Assembly: GCA_019095985.1 (NCBI GenBank)
Contig: CM032663.1
Coordinates: 13,435,571-13,499,570, forward strand
Origin: Streblospio benedicti
Lineage: Eukaryota > Annelida > Polychaeta > Spionida > Spionidae
Reading direction: 5' to 3'
DNA length: 64,000 nt
The notes beneath the pieces were generated by a model. The model worked only from the letters and a program-made list of their open reading frames with translations, searched no databases and was not told where the DNA came from. Below, one piece after another: positions 35,290-46,255 of this stretch (the stretch's first letter is position 1; every line of letters starts with the position of its first letter). The translations under genes were made by a program, and so were the position numbers.

Positions 35290-35559
35290 TATCACTAATG
35301 AAGAACAAACACTCCCGCAATGGTTGAAATAGTTGCTTAACACTACCAAGCCCACCACCCGACCCCCTAAAAAGATAATCCACTGTATATCCATACACTG
35401 TTAAACACAACTTCTAATTAACACTCCACCACTATTCAATCCCCAACACCAACTCAATATTGACTTTTTAGAATCAATTGAGCATTTTACTCATTAGCGT
35501 ATACATACAAACAACACACATTGCACAATGATACAAGCCTCCACTTGACGTCTGCTATA

Positions 35560-35770
35560 TACAGTCCACACGACCCAACATACACCTGGAAGTAACTCTC
35601 CGTCATCGGCATAGGAGGAGGAGACGCTCCGTCACCGGCGAAATGGTTGCCTTGGCAACAGTCATGGGTCATGTGACTCTGCACCCGTATTGTGCGATCG
35701 GGTGCGACAAGCGAAACATCGCACGCATAACGTACCCAGCGAGTGGAGGGAACATCGGGACATGCTACAG
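35560..35770. promoter_or_regulatory. Short CpG-containing patch
   Basis: GTGCGATCGGGTGCGAC, ACATCGCACGCATAACG and ACGCTCCGTCACCGGCG lie within 150 bp. No coding frame is supported. GTGCGATCGGG recurs at 26,230. Confidence 0.3.
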
Positions 35771-35780
35771 TGCAGCTTCT

Positions 35781-36230
35781 AAACAAGGCCACCTCTATAA
35801 AATGACATGTTTTCAATGTCCAAACAACTTTGAAAAGACAACTTCAGCACAGTAGATCCCCTCTATAAATAACATATGGGGGATGGCATCAAGTTCTCTC
35901 CATAGAAGTGTTCATTTTATGAAGGGTGGAGACTTATGTAATACCTTTGAGAATTTTTCAATGTTTCAAACCTCCATAATGAGACCACCTCTGTAATATG
36001 CAATGAGAAGGTTTTCACCGTCCCCCGGCCCCCATGCCACACACACATTTTGTTTTTTTATATCCCCATGGGCCATGTCTCTTTATGAAGGAGAGGGACC
36101 CCGAGAAATGATGTCATAGAGGTGTTCTCTTTAACAAGGTTCTCAGTGGCCTTTTCGAAGGGTTTATATAATGATCTTATTATAGAGGTGGTCTCTCAAC
36201 ACAGGTGGTCTCTGTATGGAGGTTCCGCTG
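35781..36230. mobile_element. Family-1 MITE material, long and disrupted
   Basis: CCACCTCTATAAAATGACAT on the left, GAGACCACCTCTGTAATATG in the middle, and GTATGGAGGTTCCGCTG-TA at the right end; intervening sequence is diverged. Confidence 0.65.
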
Positions 36231-36784
36231 TACTGTGCTGCCCCCTAACTGTGAGTTCGCGCACCGTTCTGTCCCAGTTGGCCGGTTTATTAGTTAATCC
36301 AGCTTCAGGCAGCTCAAAAGACGAGTTTCTACCTGACGGACGATTGGTCAGTCAGTCGGTAACTCTCGCCTCGATTTGGGTCACCCTGAGTTTGGTTTTA
36401 TAGATTGCTGTATGTTAATAATGCAATTATTATCTTATCTTTTTTTCTACTGCTTATCTTCCATCTAAAGATAAAACAATTTTATGTATTGCAAGTTTTA
36501 AACATTTTTTTTACATAGACTCCATTTTTCTTGTATGCAAACAATTGATCAAAAATGGATTGTAGATATAGTTTGTCCATTTTGCTAATTCGGAATTGTC
36601 TCTTTACTTAGGTTTTGAAACATGAAAATTGGTCTTTTCTGTCGCATTGGGTCTCTTCATGGAACTTCGGGACCACCATGTTGTCTTATCATAGAGCAGG
36701 TGTTTATACAGAACTGTAATTGAAAGTTCTTTCATAGTTCAGTACATTCTTTTCATCATTCACACTATCATTCAACCACCAGAC

Positions 36785-36830
36785 CAATACCTATTTAATA
36801 GGTAGGAGCCACAGACAACAAATCATATAA
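36785..36830 (+). repeat. SINE tail fragment
   Basis: ATACCTATTTAATAGGTAGG and AGCCACAG match, allowing for divergence, the tail at 28,150-28,190 (GTACCTAATTAATATGTAGG, TGCCACGG). Confidence 0.5.
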
Positions 36831-36849
36831 GAATGTGTTTGCTCAACGT

Positions 36850-37021
36850 TTACCGCATACCTCATTATTTCAATATTATTCATCTCAAATTTTCAGTTAT
36901 CTCAAGGTTAGTTTCATTTCCCTTCTACCACCTTATGAAGTTGCTTATCTTGAACATTTGCTATCTCAAGCCTCTTACTCAACAGGGATCCATACAGATT
37001 CAAGATAACAAGTTTCTACAG
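36850..37021. mobile_element. Second pogo-like MITE family, copy
   Basis: Right end AAGATAACAAGTTTCTAC(A)G-TA and internal CAGTTATCTCAAGG, TATCTCAAGC. The left end is eroded. Confidence 0.6.
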
Positions 37022-37139
37022 TAACTCGTTTAACTATTTCTATATGACCCCTACTAAAATCGTACAAGTTATTAGCACACACTTTTGACACAGCCCCCAA
37101 TAATCACATTATCTGTGCTGTTGCCACTAAAAATAACGG

Positions 37140-37265
37140 ACGCTGAAAAGGTGCGATTTTTTGTGCGATGAAGCAATTGCTCCATGTAGCAGAAGTGTAC
37201 TGGAGGTCGTAGGTCGCGGGGTTCGTGACCCACGCAGGGCTGAGAGAGACACGTGGGACTCTGAG
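37140..37265. repeat. Degenerate tRNA-like patch
   Basis: GGAGGTCGTAGGTCGCGGGG and TTCGTGACCC resemble the variable loop and T arm of the tRNA-like sequence at 34.3 kb. Weak. Confidence 0.3.
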
Positions 37266-37987
37266 AGGGAGAGATACGTAATAATGCACTAATCATTTAT
37301 AAAGTCTGACCTTTTGATCTCGAATTCGAATGCGTCAAATTTATTAGGATAACTTCAGCAAATACTCAATTCAATTCACGATGTGTTTAGATTAGAATGG
37401 GATCCGCTGTATTCAAACTTGAAGAGAGTGAATACAAATTAGGAGCTATTAGAAAGTTTCGCCATCAGAATCACTCATAATTTGTAAACCGAACATGATA
37501 ACTTGTTTGTGTTGTGTTGGTTCAGCTGCTGTATGATTAATGAGTGCGACCAGCCAACCAAAGAAACAGGTGCAACATGTAGGCCTTTTGCAAGCAGAGC
37601 CCAGTCAGAGGATAGAACAGGATTTGCTATGGCCAGATTATCAATAGAAGTATCTGTTAATTTTTTTATTGAATGAGCGATGGATCCAGGTTGTTGGCAA
37701 TAGTCGGTTTCATTCTGTGATGTCACTAGGCAGCATTATAGGATTAGATTTTCTTTTAAACAGTGGAGGAGTTACGACCCTGCGATCCCCACCTCATCCC
37801 CCCGCCGCCTCTGAATGCGCTACTGTACTGAAAATGAATTGAACTTTCAAGTATCATCTCCAGTTTTATTCCTAGTACAAAACACTGGCCTGGTATCTAT
37901 ACATATACTTTTGGCTGAAAACACGGACCTGATAGAATAGAACAAATATATTTTGTTTATCACATACCTTTGACACAATGTAAAAGC

Positions 37988-38248
37988 AACGATTGACAGT
38001 ACTGACCCACATGATTGACAGCAGTGACCTACATAAAGCAATGATTGACAGGACTGACCTATATAAAGCAATGATTGACAGCACTGACCTATATAAAGCA
38101 ATGATAGACAGCACTGACCCATGAAAAGCAATGATTGACAGGACTGACCTATATAAAGCACTGATTGACAGCACTGACCAACATAAAGGAATGATTGACA
38201 GCACTGACCCATATAACACAATGATTGACAGCACTGACCTATTTACTA
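37988..38248. repeat. 30-bp minisatellite, about 8-9 copies, beside a splice donor
   Basis: The unit reads approximately AATGATTGACAGCACTGACC followed by TATATAAAGC, repeated head to tail with a few substitutions per copy and one slightly irregular copy at the left. Because the unit is 30 bp, two minus-strand frames stay open and give repetitive 10-residue peptides; these are an artefact of the period, not a gene. The array ends about 25 bp from the GTCAGT donor of the PTB exon, so length variation would change the sequence context of that site. Confidence 0.9.
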
Positions 38249-38272
38249 CAATATTTGATCCTTGCCACTGAC

Positions 38273-38359
38273 CTTTGACCTGATATCGATGAACTTGACC
38301 CCTCGGTATGAGATCGATAGGTCGATCGTTGGAACTTTTCCCAGAGTTCCCGATGACTT
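38273..38359 (-). CDS. ANKS1: ANKS1-like PTB-domain exon (internal, upstream of the pair)
   Basis: This 29-codon internal exon encodes KSSGTLG followed by KVPTIDLSISYRGVKFID and IRSK. The second part matches the vertebrate ANKS1A/ANKS1B PTB segment KVPTIILSISYKGVKFIDATNK, recalled from family knowledge, almost residue for residue. It covers beta-strands 2-3 of the PTB fold. The acceptor is a T-rich tract ending TTTTTCAG just before AAG; the donor is AAAG|GTCAGT; both junctions are phase 0. ANKS1 proteins are cytoplasmic or postsynaptic adaptors: ankyrin repeats and two SAM domains precede a PTB that binds NPxY-type tails (Eph receptors, APP). GC at third positions is 17/29, lower than in the partner exon. 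The preceding exon, which should carry the YLGS...LRG start of the PTB, was not found to the right. The gene name rests on family resemblance; ANKS1A versus ANKS1B cannot be decided, and an invertebrate probably has one gene. Confidence 0.92.
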
Positions 38360-38741
38360 CTGAAAAACACAAAAACATGATTGCATTATTATATATTGTC
38401 ATACACATAAGTAAAAGTGTTACTCAAATCAGTATGGCTGGACTTTGATTTAGTACATTTGCTGCAATATACTGAAAAAAATGTGTTCACAAGAACATTG
38501 CAGATTTAATCTACTAAGACATAAAAAACAATCCGGCTCCCTTAAAATTCCATCTTCAAAGCCAAAACAACCTAAAATCCAATAGTCATTATGTAAACAT
38601 TTTGGATCCAAAGAGTAAAACAGAAAAAAAAACCCAGCTTGAATCTACTTCATTTGTCATTCGTTTTTTAAAATGACCGCTTAAGTTCAAAGTTTACTTT
38701 TTGAGTGATAAATGAGCGTTTTTGGATTAAGTATAAAAATA

Positions 38742-38904
38742 CAGTAGAACCTTTCTATTAAGACCACCCAAGGGATGGGCTTGATGTGGTCTCTTTATGG
38801 AAGTTCATATTAGTCCCTTCACAAAGAGTTGGGACCACATAGAAAATGGTCTTACTATATAGGTGATCTCTTTACAGAGGTGGTCTTAATAGGAGGTTCT
38901 ACTG
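38742..38904. mobile_element. Family-1 MITE, full length (163 bp)
   Basis: TA at 38,740-41 and 38,905-06; ends CAGTAGAACCTTTCTATTAA and (reverse complement) CAGTAGAACCTCCTATTAAG. Well preserved. Confidence 0.92.
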
Positions 38905-38909
38905 TACAC

Positions 38910-40435
38910 AACAATTTGGTGTAACATACAATGTTTTATGCAGCCCATTGTGACTGGAACCAAGTTGCAAAGGACAGGTTCAAGCAACTTCTCAAAGCAT
39001 CTGAATGTATCCTTAGTATCTTATTTCTCACTAACTCTTTGCATATTTCTAATACCCAAATGATTGTAGTATCCGATATGATATGTGAAAATGAAATAAG
39101 ATCTTGCAAAACACTTCATTGACTCATTCAAAACATATCCTTTTCGACACATCAAACAAATGTTTCGTTTTCAATACATTGATTCCAAATGACATACACT
39201 TCATCCATATCAATAGCCCTATCCGACGATACCCCCCACCCACCCCCTTCCCCGAAAAAAATACATTACCACAAAACACCAACAAAATAGCATATCCAAT
39301 TCGTCACACTTTCAATAACTTTGAACGCTGTGCACTCCTTCCAAAAAACACAAACCATCAATAACATAACCTATCAAATAACAACAACAGAATAAACACC
39401 ACCACACACCACCCTATCCCACCACATGACCACCACCGCTATACTGTTCCCACCGTGCACACTTATATAGCCTGCGTCCACCAAGCGTGAACACACCTGA
39501 CTGTGGAGCCGGGCAATTGAGGCTAGCATACAATGCCTGATTACCGGCGATTTGGCGTGCACTTGTCTTCTCTCTCGCTTCAGATGGCGCGTTTTTTACA
39601 GCTTGTTGCGACCGTTCTGTTCAGCGAATCGTGATAGTGAGAGCGCTGGGGTTGAAACTCACCACGCGCGTGTGTGTGCGGTCAGAGAGGGTATGAGTGT
39701 TTAATGCACAGTGGGAACTCTTTATCACGATCATTTGGGGTTCAGATAATTAGTGTACTTACACATACATTTCCACCCAAATGGTTATGGACATTTCTAT
39801 CTACAAGACATAGTCAGCCATATGCGCTAGTTGGGTTGATATTTGAGCTTACAATTAAAGACAGATTTATAGTCTATAGATTTATGACTATTTTGACGTC
39901 AATTGCTGAACTCCCTGAGGAGTATAGAGTTGATGTTATATGCCTTTCCATATTCCTATAATCTTCCACAAGGAGTCGATCACATTCATATATATGACCA
40001 AAATTATTCCACAACTGCTTCTCTCTACAACTAAAATACAACGGAAATGATTGCAATGGCAGATCCAGGATTTCACAGAAGGGGCAGATGGTCATTGAAT
40101 CGCAGAAATGAAACAAAATCAAACCAGTGGGTCCAGGGCCTGGCCAAAATCATGAAAATTTAGCATGATACAGGTGAGCCTGCGTTTCCCCTTATTCTGT
40201 ACATCTGACACTGAATTATCTTGCTCATAACAATTGAAACAGACAGGTTTTGTAACAATACCATCCAGACCTTCAATGTACACAAAGACATGGTCTAAAG
40301 CTACAAGCCATCACTTTGTTATGACATTCAGACAATGGTGTGTTTTCCACATTGAAAGTGATCATTTTTAGTGAAATATTTAATTGAACGTTGTCACATT
40401 AATTTAGGAAAAGTTAGACAAGAAAAATCACACAA
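38910..40435. other. AT-rich unique sequence, CA-rich at 39.2-39.45 kb
   Basis: ACACCACCACACACCACCC-like low complexity lies around 39,395-39,430; CpG is slightly raised at 39,590-39,690. No gene or element seen. Confidence 0.4.
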
Positions 40436-40439
40436 TGGT

Positions 40440-40791
40440 CTTCTATGGAACCTCTCTATTAAGACCCCCAGGAAACCAACCGGAAACCGATCTCAAGTTG
40501 CCTCACTATAGAGGTGGTCTTTATGGTAACCTGTTCATTTTAGTCTCTTTTCTAAAGGTAATAGACTGCCAGACATGGTCTTATTATAGATCGCAAGAGA
40601 GGTAGTCCCTTTTTGGAGCTTCATTTTGATCTCTCTGTAAAGTTTGTAACTTCAAGATATGGTCTTATTACAGAGGTGGTTTCAAAAGAAAGATGTTCCT
40701 TTTATGGAGGTTGAATTTTACTCTGCAGAAAATGGTCTTATTATAGAGGTGGTCCCCAAAAAAGAGGCTGTATTCATCTGAGGTTCTACTG
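40440..40791. mobile_element. Family-1 MITE with expanded interior (about 350 bp)
   Basis: GGAACCTCTCTATTAAGACC on the left, TGAGGTTCTACTG on the right; four TATAGAGGTGGT-type modules inside. Confidence 0.82.
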
Positions 40792-41037
40792 CACTTCAGC
40801 CATCTTCAATGCACAGTGTTTACTACCAATCAGTTTGTTATGACATTCAACAATACCGTATTTTCCACCTAATCACACCCTAGTAAATAATCCTGTTACG
40901 TTGCCGGTTCAAAGCTGCGTTGTAATCCACTGGTTACCGGAGGTTACCAGGCATTGATCCCGTAAATGGAGGACAAATCAGCCTTGCGTGATGCGCGGAA
41001 CGGCATGCTTGTTAACATTGTAACATCTTGCATGGTA

Positions 41038-41105
41038 CAGTAGAAACTCCTATTGAGACCACCTCTATAAAGAGACCACCTCTGTAATGAGACCTTTTTT
41101 AGCTG
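41038..41105. mobile_element. Family-1 MITE, left part
   Basis: TA-CAGTAGAAACTCCTATTGAG followed by ACCACCTCTATAAAGAGACC; truncated on the right. Confidence 0.8.
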
Positions 41106-41883
41106 CCCTAAGTCTTATCATTCATATGATATGATTGCAAAACAATTTCTGCAAACAATTACAGACACAGTGCTGTTTATCATATAAATTACTTATTTCA
41201 CTTAATTTATATTGGAAATGTCTGGTAAAAAATTTATTTCATCCACCAATAGTCTTCGGCTGCTTAACAATTTTTATTATTTAATTCCTAAGAAAGGCCA
41301 TCAGGTGATAGTAGGACCTAAATGGTTACAATTGCCTTCTATAATAAATATCAAGAAGCTCAAAGTTGATTATTTTTCCCATAAAACCATATTCGTATCC
41401 TTAATCTAGAGAGGTTACGCATTATGACCTTTTCAGAACGTACAGCATTCGTCCAAAACAATGATAAAGAGATTCGAAGCAAAAGAGAAAAAAGAATGTC
41501 TCAATCCTAATATAGAGGATGTTTTGTATTTAAAAGCCAATGGTACAGAGTCAAGTGTTCAAAGATCATGAGTCTCTCCTTCAGACATCAAACTTCCCAG
41601 CAAAACGTCACTTGCAACATCAAGTTGATTTGCCGCCGAAAGTTCAACACCTTTTGTGCATGTCTAACGATCATTTTTCATTGGGAAAGTGAGTGAAACT
41701 GGCATTAGAAAAGTCGTGCTGTTTTGACACTTTTTTGCCCAATGAGAGTTTGAGTTGTGCCGATGTCATAATGACAACGCTGTACTTTCCCGGTACGATG
41801 ACTGTGCGATAAAGCGTGACCCGTGCACATGATGAGAGCACATACAGCACCTGCCATGTAAGGTATTATACGATTCGAATATA

Positions 41884-41966
41884 CAGTAGAACCTCTCTAT
41901 TAGACCACCTGACAGACTGGGCTCAGGTGGTCTCAATAGAGAGGTGGTCTCTGTATGGAGGTTCGC
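41884..41966. mobile_element. Family-1 MITE, truncated
   Basis: TA-CAGTAGAACCTCTCTATTAG then CAGGTGGTCTCAATAGAGAG and TCTGTATGGAGGTTCGC, where homology stops. Confidence 0.85.
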
Positions 41967-42009
41967 CTTTTATTTCTATGAGCGCTTTACTTGTGATCAT
42001 GAAAAATGT

Positions 42010-42092
42010 TCTTATCAACTTGCCAATGACCTGGTGTAAAATGTAAAGTTGTGAGAGCAAAATACTTGGATCACGACTATAACCAACCACAT
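42010..42092 (+). repeat. SINE-like dispersed repeat
   Basis: CTTGCCAATGACCTGGTGTA, GTGAGAGCAAAATACTTGGA and CACGACTATAA match the reverse-oriented copy at 28.0 kb. Confidence 0.6.
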
Positions 42093-42395
42093 TTACATAA
42101 GCGTTTCCATTGTTACTTGAAATACGGCACACATTTGTGACATTATCCTGTAACAGGAATAGAAAGTCAGATGTCAAAAATGGGACTCATTACAAACTAA
42201 ACAATTACCTATTGGAACCTGTCAATCTGTCTTGGCTCGATCATTTGAATGTTGGAACCTAACACATTCATTGATCAAAACGCACGTGAGTAAATGGTAA
42301 GTGTGAGTTGCAAGTAGTTGAGTTGTTCACACATCAGGTAATGGAAGTGACGGGTCGGGCTGTTAGTAGGACTGGGGCGGGGTGTGACACGCATA

Positions 42396-42427
42396 CAGGG
42401 GGGGAGGGGGGGGGGGGGGGGGGGGGA
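42396..42427. repeat. Poly-G tract
   Basis: About 30 G with a single A near its left part. Likely to form G-quadruplex structures and to vary in length or assembly. Confidence 0.95.
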
Positions 42428-42655
42428 AGTAGTTAGTGTCTAGTGGTTTGACAGAAATAAGAAAGGGAGGGAGGGGGCCATGGGGAGCTGACTCACAGGC
42501 TGGCTTACATGGGCATATTTTTTGTTTCCTTATAAACTATAATGACGTTTGTGCATACCAAATCTAACTATCATCAGTAGAAATAAACTACTACAGTCAA
42601 AATGATTTCAACTTCAATAGGTTGAAGCATACATATATATGTACCTGGGCATATA

Positions 42656-42815
42656 CAGTACACTTCTATATAAAGACACCTCTCTATCATAACAGCCTCT
42701 GTAATAAGACCATTTCTCAAGGTCCCAAGTCTTCATTAGCGATCAGCAAGAACCTCTATAAAGAGACCACCTCTACCGAGAACACATGAGTGATCCTAAT
42801 AGAGAGGTTCTACTG
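42656..42815. mobile_element. Family-1 MITE (160 bp)
   Basis: TA-CAGTACACTTCTATATAAA on the left; GAGAGGTTCTACTG on the right, followed by CA instead of TA. Confidence 0.85.
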
Positions 42816-42919
42816 CAACATCTACCATCAGACAGTGTCTTTTTCCCTCATTGGCTGCCAATTTTTTTTATAGAACCTGGTTCCAGCCATCACTACTGAG
42901 ATGACGCTTTTAACTTTAT

Positions 42920-43150
42920 GAATCCGAGCGTGCAGGGATCATTCTGTTCCCATAGATCAACGTCGGCGCGTGAAGAACTGACGGCTCCCCGAGTCGAGCG
43001 GAAGAGTCCATTCTGCGGGGGTCGCAGGTCGACGGGAGCTGAACAGGAAAGATAACGCCTCCGCCAGCTCCGATTTGATCGGATTCATGGAAAACTCGCT
43101 GAAAGAGCTTTTCACGATCAATTATAATGGACGCAATGATAAGCGGCTTT
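42920..43150. promoter_or_regulatory. CpG-rich patch
   Basis: CAACGTCGGCGCGTGAAG, CCCCGAGTCGAGCGG and GGGGGTCGCAGGTCGACGGG. A plus-strand frame containing LNRKDNASASSDLIGFMENS stays open for about 60 codons but has no splice support or family match. Confidence 0.3.
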
Positions 43151-43386
43151 TTATTTTTCCTTAAAGAGGTGATAAGTGATTTGGGGGGGGTAAGTGATTT
43201 GGGGGAGGTCACTCATGAGGAAGGACTTTAACCAATCTTGGGCTATCTGCGGCTGCCGATTTGTGGTGGCTATTTTAAGAGAAAACAGATTCCAATCAGA
43301 ATGGAAGCAATTAACGATGGTTTCTTGGTCATGAGAAATTCTTGCACGTGATGATATTCCATATGGTAAATTGAAACTTTGATCAA

Positions 43387-43465
43387 TATTTGGACAGGCC
43401 CTGATTATTCCTCAATTTGAGAGTGTCTTTCCTGGCTGCCCAGTCTATTTTCTCATTTATCATAG
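43387..43465 (+). repeat. Dispersed repeat shared with 19.13 kb
   Basis: ATTTGGACAGGCCCTGATTA, TTCCTCA and GGCTGCCCAGTCTA. Confidence 0.75.
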
Positions 43466-43604
43466 TAACTTTAAACTTTTATGTCCGTGAAGTTATTGTC
43501 ATTGCTTTATATCAGATGTAATCCCTAACCTCAAAGATGATTGCCTATATTTCCAAATAAAAAAATGTCCACTACAATCAAAACCATCATATTTTTAATA
43601 CAAG

Positions 43605-43772
43605 CAGAAGAACCTGCAATTAAGGCCACATCTCTAAAGAGACCACGCCTACAATAAGACTATTTTTCATCGCCCCAAGTCTTAATAAACAGACCACTGA
43701 GAACCTTTACAAAGAGACCACCTCTCTGTTGAAACCAGTAAAACATATGGTCTTAATAGAGAGATTCTACTG
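43605..43772. mobile_element. Family-1 MITE (168 bp)
   Basis: CAGAAGAACCTGCAATTAAG on the left, TAATAGAGAGATTCTACTG on the right; CACCTCTCTGTTGAAACC inside. Confidence 0.85.
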
Positions 43773-44609
43773 TCAGAGGAAATGAAACAGCATTATTGAC
43801 AATACACCTTCCTAAAGATGAGCAACATGTGCCTTTGTTAATGAGAGGAGAAAAGAGACAGTCACATTTCAATGTCCAGATGTCACCACTCAAGTGCATG
43901 CCACCTCCCCACACATCAGAGGTACTCATCTTCAAGAGGAAGTGTGTGCTAAGGCGAGGGTGATTCCTGCTTTGAAAGTTAATGGGCCATATTTATAACA
44001 ATAACACAATCGTAGACCCCATATTGAAAAAAACAAAATTGAAAAAAAACATTTCATATTAATATTGAAAACTATGTACAATTAGGGCCACTGACACAAA
44101 GATCAGTCTGGGCCAAACTAAGCTTGTAGTGACTATGTCCTTAACCTTCAGACCGAAAGGGTGGTGGTGTGTGGCAGATGAAATACATATTTCAAGGGCC
44201 TGGTCTAAAATCGTCACAAACGACAGGTTGTCTCTTTTTTGAGTTTTGAAAGCAATCAAATTAAAGATGGTGATGGTCTGTTAACATGTTCACAAAGATG
44301 CATGTGATTGTCTGTTCTCTTGCATATGGACATCAGGAGGCCTACAAGCGCGCAAGAACATTTTGTAGAATTTGTGCTATAAAAATATTATTGTATTGTA
44401 TTGTATCATAAAAATGAAACAAGAACATAAAGATATCTATGTAATGGCCACATCGCTTATTTTCTGACTACCCCATGTAGGGCCCTAACTTTTGTGACCC
44501 CTTATAGTGTCCTCCAACTCATCATCACCACCACCACGGTATTAACGCCGCTGTGAGTCACAACGTTTTGAGTTACCGTGGATACTGAGGCTGACCTTGC
44601 AGGGGTCAC

Positions 44610-44655
44610 TTTGACGTGATCCGACACGACGTTAAATAGATCCGCGTCGGATCGG
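44610..44655. repeat. GATCCGACACG hairpin in a CpG patch
   Basis: GATCCGACACG (44,618-44,628) and CGCGTCGGATC (44,643-44,653) pair with one mismatch around a 14-nt loop. Confidence 0.55.
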
Positions 44656-44737
44656 ATTACAGCCGGAGATGGGAGGGATGGGGGGATAATAGTGAGACAT
44701 GTGTTTGGGCATGAGGGCTCGCGGGAATGATCGTTTA

Positions 44738-45053
44738 CAGTAGGATCTCTCTATTTTGACCACCTGTGGGGCTGGAATTGCTTGGTCTTGGTAGAGAGGT
44801 GGTCTTTTGGGGGAAGTATTCTTGATGGAGGGTTGGGAACACGAGAAAACTATAACGAAGTGTTATTTTCATTTATTCTTTAAGCTTTCAAATCTTTATT
44901 CCAACTGTCATATATAAGAAGAATACTCAATAGTTACAAATATACAAATTACGAAGATAACTTTATTGTCAGCAATTATTCATGACAAAAACTTCTTATT
45001 ATAGACTTGGTCTATTTGACATGGAGGTGGTCTAAATTGGAAGTTCCGCTTTA
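44738..45053. mobile_element. Family-1 MITE ends with unrelated interior
   Basis: TA-CAGTAGGATCTCTCTATTT and GGTAGAGAGGTGGTCTTTTG on the left; GGAGGTGGTCTAAATTGGAA on the right. The middle (about 44,850-44,995) is ordinary AT-rich sequence, so either a later insertion or two adjacent fragments. Confidence 0.65.
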
Positions 45054-45589
45054 TAAGATGACCATGTGTTTGGCTGATGTTTGGGGAATTAGGGGTAGAC
45101 TCGGATTTCATGTGTATTTACATTTATGTAAAAGTACAGCTCTTAAAATGGCTATTTTACCCTCTAAAAGCCCTCACATGGTTGAATGGTCGTATCTGAT
45201 AGCTGTGAGAACTTTTTCCATCTATCACATTTTACATCTGAACGGTAACTTCCCCAATCCATTAACTGCCCTTAACCAAGCAAAAACTACCATTATTTTC
45301 CCATTCAACGATTTCTTCAAATATGTCCCCAACCAAGCCATTCACAAACCCAAACGAGAAAAACTATAATCACCATCTCTCTCTCTTTTCAAGCCACCAC
45401 TCATACATCTACTAGGCCCTAACAATGCTGCAACTACAACTCTTTCTCCATCCATATCTCAACAATTCAACAACTTTCCCCCGTGCCGGTCTAAAGCAAT
45501 TCACAATCCAAGACGAGAAAACAAATTACGCCAGCCATTGGCCCGTCCATAACTCCCTGCTGTCTCACCAACAATGACCGTTCCGTTCT

Positions 45590-46040
45590 GCATATTTACG
45601 AGTGCAGCCGCCGTCAAGTGCGCAAATCCATCGTCGCCGTGACAATGAAACGCAACAAATCACGCCCATTCATCGCGGGGATTTTCCGCCCGCTGGTTCC
45701 CGCTGACAGCTGGCTGGTGCCCGTCGTCGTCGTCGCGCCAACACTGATGCATTGTGGGCTCTCCGCAGCGGGACACGGCCATATTGGCGCATGACACACC
45801 GGTTTCGACTGGTTAGGCAACGGGCGTTTATTAAAACGGCGCGCGCCGCGATATTTGTTGTTGTTGTTGCCGACGGTGACGATAAAACAAGCCCGATTGG
45901 CGAATTTACGGCCGCGTTATTGTGTAATATCGAGTCGGCGGGTAATCGCGCGTGACGTTTTGTTTCACGCGCCTGTCACTAGGTGTCACTAGGGGCTGGT
46001 CAGTGGTCGTTATTAAAACGTGGACGAAGCTGAGACGAAG
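45590..46040. promoter_or_regulatory. CpG island
   Basis: The strongest CpG concentration of the window (AAAACGGCGCGCGCCGCGAT, GAGTCGGCGGGTAATCGCG, GACGTTTTGTTTCACGCGCC), with a GTTGTTGTTGTTGCC run. Possible TTGGCGAA (E2F-like) and GTGACGT (CRE-like) motifs are present. It may be a promoter or enhancer inside or upstream of the ANKS1-like gene; no coding exon was identified within it. Confidence 0.45.
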
Positions 46041-46143
46041 TAATAACATGGGACGTAATGAACGCAAAAACGTCCCCAAAAGGGGTACGAATATGAGAGC
46101 TGAGTCCACTGCTCATTTTAAATGTATTAACAGTATACAGTTA

Positions 46144-46252
46144 CAGTAGAATCTCCAATCAAGACCACTTCTCTATTGAGACCATCTTTTTAATAAAACC
46201 ACCTAACACTGGTCTCAACGGTGGTCCTAATAGATAGGTTCTTATTCTACTG
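46144..46252. mobile_element. Family-1 MITE, short form (109 bp)
   Basis: TA at 46,142-43 and 46,253-54; left CAGTAGAATCTCCAATCAAG, right TAGATAGGTTCTTATTCTACTG with a 4-bp insertion near the end. Lacks the central CCTTCATAAAG section. Confidence 0.85.
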
Positions 46253-46255
46253 TAA

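Larger units (their letters stand above)
27958..38272 (-). other. ANKS1: Intron between the two PTB exons (10,315 bp)
   Basis: Bounded by a GTCAGT donor (right end) and a CTTTCAG acceptor (left end) on the minus strand. It contains MITE copies, tRNA-like repeats, a marine-invertebrate dispersed repeat at about 31.6 kb and a 30-bp minisatellite next to the donor. The phase-0 boundaries and uninterrupted PTB homology across the junction support it as one intron. Confidence 0.85.

Noticed and set aside
37847-38408. Open frames of 124 and 178 codons on the minus strand with repeating SVLSIIALYR-type peptides
   Set aside because: They are produced by the 30-bp minisatellite, whose period keeps frames open. 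The longer one also crosses the PTB exon in a different frame from the one matching ANKS1.
42396-42427. Telomeric or origin-related G-rich element
   Set aside because: It is a plain homopolymer with one interruption and no repeat unit; probably simple sequence.
42920-43150. Plus-strand frame with LNRKDNASASSDLIGFMENS as a possible exon
   Set aside because: Protein-like composition but no splice sites, no family and only about 60 codons.
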